32,125 bases of DNA from Prevotellaceae bacterium UBA1743 (lineage in GTDB: Bacteria; Bacteroidota; Bacteroidia; Bacteroidales; Bacteroidaceae). Below, in pieces: positions 16,899-23,235 of this stretch (positions are counted from its first letter, which is position 1; each line of letters begins with the position of its first letter). The notes beneath the pieces are model-generated. The model saw nothing but the letters and a program-made list of their open reading frames with translations. It made no database searches and was not told the DNA's origin. The position numbers and the translations under genes are program-made. The DNA lies in NCBI GenBank assembly GCA_002314945.1, contig DCHV01000079.1, positions 1-32,125 on the forward strand. Direction: 5' to 3'.

Positions 16899-17510
16899 TT
16901 ATTTGTTGACGGCTTTTTGTAACTGACGGAAATGGGTGATAAGTTCCTTGAAACTGTTTTCGCTATGAGGGTCGAATCGTTTCCAGATGTCACCTGAAAC
17001 TAAGACTCCTCCGAATCCAAGTTCCTTGGTAATAGGGATGTTGTTGATGTTTATCCCTGTTTGAGCAATCACTTTTCTGTCAATCTGTCCTTTGCGTGCT
17101 GCAATTTGCAATTCTTCAATCGAATAATGGGCACTTTGAGTGTCAGAGATACTATCAAATACATGCTTTAATGTCACATATTGAGCGTTTTTCTTTAATT
17201 CGTCTAACTCGTCCAAATTATGGCAACTCCGCGAAATTCTGCCTTTGTATTCCATTCCAGGTATGGTGGTATCAGTATCATTGAGATGGATTCCCATTAG
17301 CCCATATTCCTCCTGAAGATAATAATTCTCGCATACTACAATACGATTATGGTATTGTGATGGAATTAAGGAGAGGAGACGCTCGAAATAAACGGGTTCG
17401 CCTTGAAACTTATGTAAATGAAGGATTTCAAGCCCTTCCTCAAACAAGGTGGTCAATATTTTATCTTCCTCGATAAAAAAAAATGGACTTGTCGAAATAA
17501 TCAGTTTCAT
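16899..17510 (-). CDS. ThiE/TenI-like protein (thiamine phosphate synthase family)
   Basis: 203 aa. It has a compact TIM-barrel pattern: LEILHLHKFQG near the start, RIVVCENYYL, GIHLNDTDT (the usual GxHLgxxD block), ISRSCHNLDEL (like the ICVStHsxxE block), and GFGGVLVSGDIW at the end. The barrel is at the short end for ThiE and several substrate-binding positions look altered, so thiamine phosphate synthase activity is uncertain; a TenI-like or degenerate paralogue is possible. No other thiamine gene is present. A full-consensus promoter lies 31 bp upstream and probably serves prs as well. Confidence 0.8.
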   Translation of the reverse strand: MKLIISTSPFFFIEEDKILTTLFEEGLEILHLHKFQGEPVYFERLLSLIPSQYHNRIVVCENYYLQEEYGLMGIHLNDTDTTIPGMEYKGRISRSCHNLDELDELKKNAQYVTLKHVFDSISDTQSAHYSIEELQIAARKGQIDRKVIAQTGININNIPITKELGFGGVLVSGDIWKRFDPHSENSFKELITHFRQLQKAVNK

Positions 17511-17541
17511 TACAAAATGAGCAACCTTCGCTTAGTTTCTG

Positions 17542-17573
17542 CAAAGGTATGCCAATTCTATCAAACAAGCAAA
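17542..17573 (-). promoter_or_regulatory. Promoter of the ThiE-like and prs genes
   Basis: On the minus strand TTTG (17573-17570), a 20-bp spacer and TACCTTTG (17549-17542) match the Bacteroidetes consensus at every position. The ATG of the ThiE-like gene lies 31 bp downstream. Confidence 0.82.
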
Positions 17574-17616
17574 GAGACGCTTCAAAAATACTATCAAATT
17601 TGAAAGAAATTTCTCC

Positions 17617-17981
17617 AAAAGTGTATCATACCGTCTTACCACGTCTCATGGTGTCATACGTTGTACCCTCAATGGCGAGATGAGAACCTTTGGGCAAATG
17701 TGCCTCCTTAAGCAGGTAAAGGTCGTGCTTCGCAGCCGATGTGAGTTGTAAGACCATCGGGACACCTACATGATACTTCTTCACCGTGCGCACTTTCATA
17801 CCTCCCTTCTTCTTTCCTGACTTCGGATGACGGCCTACGCCTTTGAGTATTTTGTCAAATAGGGCTATTGTGGTGGAATCCATCATGTACAACAACTTTT
17901 CCCAGTCCTTTGGCTCATGTGTATGCCCCTTATAGCTCTTCGGAGGTCGGCTGTCCGCTAAACTATGTCAGAAAAGTGTAT
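17617..17981. repeat. 10-bp direct repeats flanking the transposase fragment
   Basis: AAAAGTGTAT occurs at 17617-17626 and 17972-17981, bracketing the remnant almost exactly. It could be a target duplication of the insertion, or what is left of the element ends. A 10-bp match in AT-rich DNA can also arise by chance. Confidence 0.4.
17626..17967 (-). pseudogene. Fragment of an IS4-superfamily (DDE) transposase
   Basis: The frame runs from just after a TGA at 17970-17968 to a TGA at 17626, about 113 codons. It contains SYKGHTHEPKDWEKLLYMMDSTTIALFD (given here only as a landmark; first catalytic Asp in MMDSTT) and then GRHPKSGKKKGG and VPMVLQLTSAAKHDLYLLKE, which match Bacteroidales IS4/IS5-type transposases. 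The expected following block with the second Asp is replaced by a short unrelated tail, and the N-terminal part is missing. It is therefore dead. An ATG within it (17895) would give only 89 aa. Confidence 0.82.
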
Positions 17982-18096
17982 ATAGACGAAAGATATATGA
18001 TAAGCTTCTTTGTCGGAAGCAGGAAGACAAAGGCTCTACAGCTCTGCTTGTAGAGGGAGCAGGACGTGTGAAGGGGCTGGAGGAACGTAGGTACCC

Positions 18097-18124
18097 CGGT
18101 TACTCGGGTTACTCGGGTTACTCG
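18097..18124. repeat. Left array of three 9-bp repeats (GGTTACTCG)
   Basis: GGTTACTCG occurs three times head to tail at 18098-18124. It is the inverse of the array at 18211-18237. Confidence 0.85.
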
Positions 18125-18210
18125 CCCTGTTTTTAGGGAGAGAAAAGCGTTTTATAATATATATTATAAACATCTATATATATTAGAAAACACGAATACA
18201 GAAACGTAAG

Positions 18211-18237
18211 GAGTAACCGCGGTAACCGGAGTAACCG
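18211..18237. repeat. Right array of three 9-bp repeats, inverted to the left array
   Basis: Units read GAGTAACCG, CGGTAACCG and GAGTAACCG with a 9-bp period. Their reverse complements match the left array. The 86-bp interval between arrays is AT-rich with TA-repeat palindromes (about 18151-18184). Together they could fold into a long hairpin, as in a MITE-like element. Confidence 0.85.
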
Positions 18238-18480
18238 CGGGGGATTTTTTTGAACCGTGGGAATGGAGGTTACGAGCGGTGGGAAAACTATTGGATAGAG
18301 GTGGAAAATGTAGTACTTTTGCATTGGATTTCAGAGGAAGTCCCGACTGTTCTACCGAGCAGACAACGTACAGCCTACGTATAGCGTACGTATGCGTACT
18401 GTGTTTATACGGTGTCACTACGGTAACAGTACGTAATCTACATAAGAAACATACGTAACTTGAATATGTATTTTCTTCAA

Positions 18481-19362
18481 TTATCGTAGATGTGCATAAT
18501 ACCCCAACTTGTAAAACTGGAACAGGAGAAGGGAGGGGTGGCTACTGTGGAGGTTGATGCGTAATATTGGTTTTGTACAAGCATAGCATAATCGTATCAG
18601 AGGAATCAGATGGAAACGCTGAAGCCTATGGTAGAGGGCTAATAACGAGGATTTACTCTGTAGCGCGTCTTCGAATTGTTTCAGCGTGTGTAGTGATTCT
18701 TCGGTTTTGTGCAAAAATTCACTATTTTCCTCAAGATGGCTATTGCATAAAGGATTGTCTATGTGTATTATCTCCACACCATCATTTTCGAAAGACTTGC
18801 CCTGAAGTACATCTTCGTATCCATACAATGTAATATTTTCATCAAACGGATGCGAATGTGCAATATGAGCCGGAATTAAATAATTGAAAGTACGCAAGTG
18901 TTCATAAGGATGTTCTTGTCTTCGCTCAGACGTCATTCGACGCTCTGCCCATTTCTCATAACGATAACGTAATGTGGTGTTGGACTTGTTCAGGCTCGAT
19001 TCATGAAATATGCCTCCGCAGATAACAGATTGCGTAGGAAGAAGTTGTACATATTGATGTATGAAATCGCTTTTGCCAATCTGTGCATCACTATCCACGA
19101 ACAGGAAGTACTTTCCTTTTGCCATCTTCATCAACTGATTGCGTGTGTGTGAACGGCCATGGTTGTTGACTTGTTCGTAAAAGATGCAATTAGGTATCTG
19201 TCCAATACAACGATTGATATTCAGCGAATCGGTGTTTGTGGAACCATCATCCATTACGATAATTTCGTATGGGATATTTTCAGATTCACATTGTTGCTGC
19301 AAATCTTTTATCAGCTCCATACATGGTTGGTTGTATTCAGGAATGAGAATTGATAATAACAT
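18481..19362 (-). CDS. Glycosyltransferase family 2
   Basis: 293 aa using the ATG at 19362, which places the family start SILIPEYNQP at residues 4-13; longer versions add a non-conserved leader. Conserved elements are EIIVMDDGST (nucleotide-sugar site) and YFLFVDSDAQI (DxD metal motif). The segment ITLYGYEDVLQGKSFE matches the acceptor-side acidic motif. The C-terminal region is basic and hydrophobic but has no clear membrane span. It probably adds a sugar to a surface glycan; donor and acceptor are unknown. It is monocistronic, with decayed mobile DNA downstream and divergent rarA upstream. Confidence 0.88.
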   Translation of the reverse strand: MLLSILIPEYNQPCMELIKDLQQQCESENIPYEIIVMDDGSTNTDSLNINRCIGQIPNCIFYEQVNNHGRSHTRNQLMKMAKGKYFLFVDSDAQIGKSDFIHQYVQLLPTQSVICGGIFHESSLNKSNTTLRYRYEKWAERRMTSERRQEHPYEHLRTFNYLIPAHIAHSHPFDENITLYGYEDVLQGKSFENDGVEIIHIDNPLCNSHLEENSEFLHKTEESLHTLKQFEDALQSKSSLLALYHRLQRFHLIPLIRLCYACTKPILRINLHSSHPSLLLFQFYKLGYYAHLR

Positions 19363-19450
19363 GCAGCAAATTTCTATAAAAAAAATGAGATAGAAGTTGT
19401 CGGAAGAAAAGAAATTACAATACAGATGTGATAATGTTGGAAAATAATTG

Positions 19451-19458
19451 TATATTTG
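19451..19458 (+). promoter_or_regulatory. -7 box of the rarA promoter
   Basis: TATATTTG fits TAnnTTTG and lies 27 bp before the ATG at 19486. The -33 element is poor (TGTG at 19427-19430, 20-bp spacer). An in-frame TTG at 19456 lies inside this box, which argues against that start. Confidence 0.6.
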
Positions 19459-19485
19459 CAAAAAAATAGTTGTTTATTACTAATC

Positions 19486-20727
19486 ATGAGTGCACCATTA
19501 GCCGAACGGATGCGTCCCACTTCGTTGGATGACTACATTGGACAAAAGCATCTTGTCGGTAAGGGATGTGTCCTGAGGAATATGATAGACAGTGGTCGCA
19601 TGGGGAGTTTTATTTTGTGGGGACCTCCTGGCGTCGGGAAAACCACATTAGCCTCTATTGTGGCTCATCAGCTACAGGCACCATTCTATACCTTGAGCGC
19701 TATATCCAGTGGCGTAAAAGATGTGAGAGAAGTAATAGAGAAAGCACGAAACAACCATTTTTTCAATACCCAGAGCCCGATCCTGTTCATTGATGAGATT
19801 CACCGTTTCAGCAAGTCACAACAAGATAGTCTTCTGGGAGCTGTGGAACAAGGTGTCGTCACTCTGATAGGAGCCACTACAGAGAACCCTTCTTTTGAAG
19901 TGATACGTCCTTTGTTGAGCAGATGTCAGGTCTATGTGCTGAAATCGCTTCAGAACGAAGATTTGCTCCAGCTTCTTGATAAGGTATTACAGAAAGATCC
20001 TCTGCTTTCCTCCCGAAGATTTGAAATCAAAGAGACGGATGCCCTTTTGAGATACAGCGCAGGTGATGCACGTAAATTCCTGAATATTATAGAACTGATT
20101 TTCGAGTCGAGTGAAGAACCGATCGTCATATCCGATGCGATAGTTACAGAGAGACTTCAACAGAATCCTCTTGCCTACGATAAGGGAGGTGAATTGCATT
20201 ATGATATCATTTCGGCATATATCAAGAGTATCCGTGGAAGTGATCCCGATGCTGCTCTGTATTGGCTCGCACGTATGATAGAAGGAGGAGAAGATCCCGC
20301 ATTCATCGCACGTCGTTTGGTTATCAGTGCCAGCGAAGATATCGGGTTGGCCAATCCCAACGCCTTGTTGTTGGCAAATGCAGCTTTTGATGCTGTCATG
20401 AAGATTGGTTGGCCGGAAGGACGTATTCCTTTGGCAGAGGCGACTATTTACCTGGCGAACTGTCCGAAAAGCAACTCGGCTTATATGGCTATCAACAAGG
20501 CTTTGCAGGAGGTGAAAGTATCAGGCAATCTGCCAGTTCCCCTTCATCTCCGGAATGCACCGACCAATCTGATGAGAGACTTAGGCTACGGACGCGAGTA
20601 TAAATATGCACATGATTATGAGGGACATTATGTTCAACAACAATACATGCCCGATGACTTGGTCGGACGTCAATTCTGGCAACGACAGACCAATGATTCG
20701 CATTCAGGTGTAAAAAACAACAAATAG
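19486..20727 (+). CDS. rarA: Replication-associated recombination protein A (AAA+ ATPase)
   Basis: 413 aa from the ATG at 19486. The N-terminus PLAERMRPTSLDDYIGQ is the typical RarA/MgsA start. Walker A GPPGVGKT is at residues 46-53, Walker B FIDEIHRFSKSQQD follows, then GATTENPSFE and sensor-2 region SAGDARKFLN. The C-terminal tetramerisation part has SIRGSDPDAALYWLARMIEGGEDP and ARRLVISASEDIGLANP. It acts at stalled forks with SSB. purT follows after 34 bp and may be co-transcribed. Confidence 0.96.
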   Translation: MSAPLAERMRPTSLDDYIGQKHLVGKGCVLRNMIDSGRMGSFILWGPPGVGKTTLASIVAHQLQAPFYTLSAISSGVKDVREVIEKARNNHFFNTQSPILFIDEIHRFSKSQQDSLLGAVEQGVVTLIGATTENPSFEVIRPLLSRCQVYVLKSLQNEDLLQLLDKVLQKDPLLSSRRFEIKETDALLRYSAGDARKFLNIIELIFESSEEPIVISDAIVTERLQQNPLAYDKGGELHYDIISAYIKSIRGSDPDAALYWLARMIEGGEDPAFIARRLVISASEDIGLANPNALLLANAAFDAVMKIGWPEGRIPLAEATIYLANCPKSNSAYMAINKALQEVKVSGNLPVPLHLRNAPTNLMRDLGYGREYKYAHDYEGHYVQQQYMPDDLVGRQFWQRQTNDSHSGVKNNK

Positions 20728-20761
20728 ACAAAATATACAACAAACAAATCTTAAGTAAAGT

Positions 20762-21928
20762 ATGAAAAAGAAAATCATGCTCCTGGGTTCGGGAGAATTG
20801 GGTAAAGAATTTGTCATTGCCTTGAAACGCAAAGGACAATATGTGGTTGCTTGTGACAAGTATGCAGGTGCTCCTGCCATGCAGGTGGCTGACGAATGCC
20901 GCGTGTTCAGCATGCTCGACGGAGATGCGCTAATGGCCGCTGTGGAAGAAGTGAAGCCTGATATCATTGTGCCCGAGATTGAGGCTATACGTACAGAACG
21001 TCTCTATGATTGTGAGAAGATGGGAATTCAGGTGGTACCCAGTGCCAGAGCTGTCAACTATACAATGAACCGCAAGGCTATCCGTGAGTTGGCTCATACA
21101 GAACTGGGATTGAAAACTGCTAATTATGAATATGCTTCCACTTACGAAGAGTTGGTTCAGGCTGCAGGAAAAATAGGTTTCCCTTGTATTATCAAGCCGC
21201 TCATGAGTAGTAGCGGTCATGGCCAGAGTAAAGTGAATACACCAGAGGATCTCCCCGTAGCATGGGAGTGTGCTTGTGGGGGTGCGCGTGGTGACTTGAT
21301 GGAAGTAATTGTCGAACAGTTCATCCCATTCGATTACGAAATCACCTTGCTCACTGTTACACAGAAAAATGGCCCCACGATGTTCTGCAAGCCAATAGGC
21401 CATGTCCAAATCGGAGGAGATTATAGAGAGAGTTTCCAGCCTCGCTGTATGAAACCCGAACACCTGGCACAGGCTCAGGAGATGGCAGACAAGGTAACCG
21501 CAGCCTTGACTGGTGCAGGTATCTGGGGCGTAGAGTTCTTTGTAAGCGAAAAAGAAGGCGTTATCTTCAGCGAGTTGAGTCCACGTCCTCACGATACGGG
21601 TATGGTAACCCTGGCAGGTACGCAGAATCTTAGTGAGTTTGAGCTACATTGTCGTGCCGTCTTGGGTCTTCCCATCCCCGAAATAACTCAAGAACGTCAA
21701 GGAGCCTCTGCTGTTATTCTTTCTCCCGTGGATACAGAAGATCCTCAATATGATGGCATGGAAGATGTATGTGCCGCCGAGCGTACTTATCTTCGTGTAT
21801 TTGGCAAGCCCAATGCACATATCGGTCGTCGCATGGGAGTGGTTGTCTGCTGGGATTCACTTGAGACAGATCAGACGGCTTTGCGCGATAAGTGCAAGTC
21901 CCTTGCTGCTAAGGTTGTCGTGAAGTAA
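20762..21928 (+). CDS. purT: Formate-dependent phosphoribosylglycinamide formyltransferase PurT
   Basis: 388 aa (E. coli PurT is 392). It makes formyl-GAR from GAR, formate and ATP in purine synthesis. The N-terminal part LLGSGELGKEFVIALKRKG and the ATP-grasp elements are clear: IKPLMSSSGHGQSKV, EQFIPFDYEITLLTV, and GVEFFVSEKEGVIFSELSPRPHDTGMVT, which contains metal-binding acidic residues. Only the purT type of GAR transformylase is seen here; purN is not in the window. A strong terminator follows 31 bp after the stop. Confidence 0.97.
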   Translation: MKKKIMLLGSGELGKEFVIALKRKGQYVVACDKYAGAPAMQVADECRVFSMLDGDALMAAVEEVKPDIIVPEIEAIRTERLYDCEKMGIQVVPSARAVNYTMNRKAIRELAHTELGLKTANYEYASTYEELVQAAGKIGFPCIIKPLMSSSGHGQSKVNTPEDLPVAWECACGGARGDLMEVIVEQFIPFDYEITLLTVTQKNGPTMFCKPIGHVQIGGDYRESFQPRCMKPEHLAQAQEMADKVTAALTGAGIWGVEFFVSEKEGVIFSELSPRPHDTGMVTLAGTQNLSEFELHCRAVLGLPIPEITQERQGASAVILSPVDTEDPQYDGMEDVCAAERTYLRVFGKPNAHIGRRMGVVVCWDSLETDQTALRDKCKSLAAKVVVK

Positions 21929-22112
21929 GATACAGGTGGAATTCCTCCACTATTTTATCAAGTTCCTCATCCCGTAGGGTGGGGAACTTTTCTTTTGCCC
22001 ATATACGAAAGGCTGCAATCGCTCGGACCTTCATCTGTTGTTGGCCCATGCGTACGCCACTGGCGTATGGAGTACTTGGTAGTAATGATCTGTTGAAGTG
22101 CCCGTCACTCAT
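21909..22112 (-). CDS. Small hypothetical protein, uncertain
   Basis: 67 aa, rich in charged residues, with a predicted amphipathic helix (MKVRAIAAFRIWAKEKF) and acidic helix (DEELDKIVEEFHLYL). The N-terminus HFNRSLLPSTPYASG looks like a conserved motif rather than random sequence. In favour: coding-like composition and a gap that would otherwise be empty. Against: it overlaps purT by 20 bp tail to tail, contains the purT terminator, and has a terminator between it and the gene upstream, with no clear promoter. I do not assign a function. Confidence 0.45.
   Translation of the reverse strand: MSDGHFNRSLLPSTPYASGVRMGQQQMKVRAIAAFRIWAKEKFPTLRDEELDKIVEEFHLYLTSRQP
21960..21996 (+). terminator. Rho-independent terminator of purT
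   Basis: AAGTTCC (21960-21966) pairs with GGAACTT (21983-21989), with an inner CCC/GGG stem, followed by a T-rich run (TTTTCTTTT) on the plus strand. It lies inside the small convergent ORF at 21909-22112. Confidence 0.82.
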
Positions 22113-22132
22113 TGTTCCCTGTTCTTTCTATG

Positions 22133-22167
22133 AAAAAGAGACAAACACTCCGAATGTGCTTGTCTCT
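22133..22167 (-). terminator. Terminator of the nucleotidyltransferase gene
   Basis: On the minus strand a 12-bp stem with one mismatch (AGAGACAAGCAC / GTGTTTGTCTCT) is followed by TTTTTC. It lies 31 bp beyond the stop at 22198. Confidence 0.82.
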
Positions 22168-22197
22168 ATCCTGTATTGCAATTAAAATGACAACGTA

Positions 22198-23112
22198 TTA
22201 AAACATTTCATCAGGATATTGTCCGTCGGCATGCAATTTAGCCAATTTTGCAACTACCTCGGGACGATCTTCCGGATAGGTGACTCCAAACCACTTACTG
22301 GTGGTGTCAAGTACTTCACAAGTAGCCTTGTTATTCTTGATTAAATAATCCACCATGAGGGGAATAAAGAATTCACTCTTCAGGTTCTCGATATTCTTCG
22401 GGTCTGACAGGAACATTTTGAAGTATTCCTTGCTATATTGGAAATATTCGGGAGTGAATCCCCAGAAATTCATACTCACGGGAGTGGTGTCGGGAATGCT
22501 TACCCATTTGCCTTCTTCATCGAGATATTGTACAATGCCATCGTGACGTTCGATCTTTGTGCGTTCCACTACTGAGGTTAGTAGATGTGTCTCTTTGTCA
22601 TTCTCACAAATACCACGACTCACGGTGCCACTTTCGCTCAGAGTGTTATCTACTCGGAAGCCAACCATTGCATATTTCCCTGTACTACCTTCTGGCAGAT
22701 CGGATAAGAACTTGGCCATCACCATAAAGGCATCACGATCGTAAAAATCATCACAATTGAGTACAGCGAATGGTTCCTTGATGACATCTTCTCCCATCAT
22801 GACTGCATGATTGGTACCCCAAGGTTTCTCGCGTCCCTGTGGAACGGTAAAACCCTCGGGTAAAGTGTCGATAGCTTGAAAACACAGTTCGCATGGCACA
22901 TGTCCTTCGTATTTGCTGAGAATCTGTTTGCGGAACTGATCCTCGAAGTCACGTCGGATTACCCATACAATCTTGCCAAAGCCTGCTTTAATGGCATCGT
23001 AGATACTATAATCCATGATGCTTTGACCCTGAGGACCTAAGGTGTCAAGTTGTTTCAGTCCCCCGTAACGACTGCCCATTCCTGCAGCTAAAAGAAACAA
23101 TGTAGGTTTCAT
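22198..23112 (-). CDS. Nucleotidyltransferase, sugar-1-phosphate type
   Basis: 304 aa. The N-terminal signature LAAGMGSRYGGLKQ (residues 8-21) is the NTP-binding loop of the NTP_transferase family. WGTNHAVMMGEDVI and FAVLNCDDFYDRDAF carry the expected nucleotide and metal-binding residues. The C-terminal part (SMNFWGFTPEYF, then EFFIPLMVDYLI, KWFGVTYPEDRP) is typical of a Bacteroidetes clade of unknown substrate. It probably makes an NDP-sugar or related activated precursor for cell-surface glycans. It appears monocistronic, with its own -7 box 30 bp upstream and a terminator downstream. The substrate cannot be named. Confidence 0.87.
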   Translation of the reverse strand: MKPTLFLLAAGMGSRYGGLKQLDTLGPQGQSIMDYSIYDAIKAGFGKIVWVIRRDFEDQFRKQILSKYEGHVPCELCFQAIDTLPEGFTVPQGREKPWGTNHAVMMGEDVIKEPFAVLNCDDFYDRDAFMVMAKFLSDLPEGSTGKYAMVGFRVDNTLSESGTVSRGICENDKETHLLTSVVERTKIERHDGIVQYLDEEGKWVSIPDTTPVSMNFWGFTPEYFQYSKEYFKMFLSDPKNIENLKSEFFIPLMVDYLIKNNKATCEVLDTTSKWFGVTYPEDRPEVVAKLAKLHADGQYPDEMF

Positions 23113-23142
23113 AATGTAATTATTCGTTTAGTTTTTGAGATA

Positions 23143-23150
23143 CAAAAGTA
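23143..23150 (-). promoter_or_regulatory. -7 box of the nucleotidyltransferase promoter
   Basis: TACTTTTG on the minus strand fits TAnnTTTG, 30 bp before the ATG at 23112. No good -33 TTTG is at the right distance. Confidence 0.5.
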
Positions 23151-23235
23151 CACAAATTTTGAGATATAAACGATAGAATCCAGATAAAATGAATATTCTT
23201 AGCGCGTTTTCTTATTTTTATGCTTTGGTGTTTAA

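Larger units (their letters stand above)
17511..18480. other. 970-bp region with decayed mobile DNA and repeats
   Basis: No intact gene is supported here. From left to right it holds the ThiE-like promoter, a transposase fragment between short direct repeats, about 100 bp with no recognised feature, two inverted arrays of 9-bp repeats around an AT-rich core, a lone TACTTTTG promoter-like box (18313-18320) and a CGTA-rich cluster (18366-18458). The make-up differs from the dense genes on both sides and points to past insertion. Confidence 0.7.

Noticed and set aside
18164..18418. Possible small protein of 84 residues
   Set aside because: It is read through the 9-bp repeats (giving a Val-Thr-Pro repeat) and the CGTA cluster; no supporting motif or promoter on that strand.
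19363..19461. N-terminal extension of the glycosyltransferase
   Set aside because: The GT2 fold starts at the SILIPEYN strand; the added residues are unlike the family, and there is a plausible ATG right before it.
19456..19485. TTG start for rarA
   Set aside because: It lies inside the -7 promoter box, and the family N-terminus begins at the ATG at 19486.
20930..21592. 220-residue open frame antisense to purT
   Set aside because: It is a shadow of a strongly conserved gene, with no family-like motifs.
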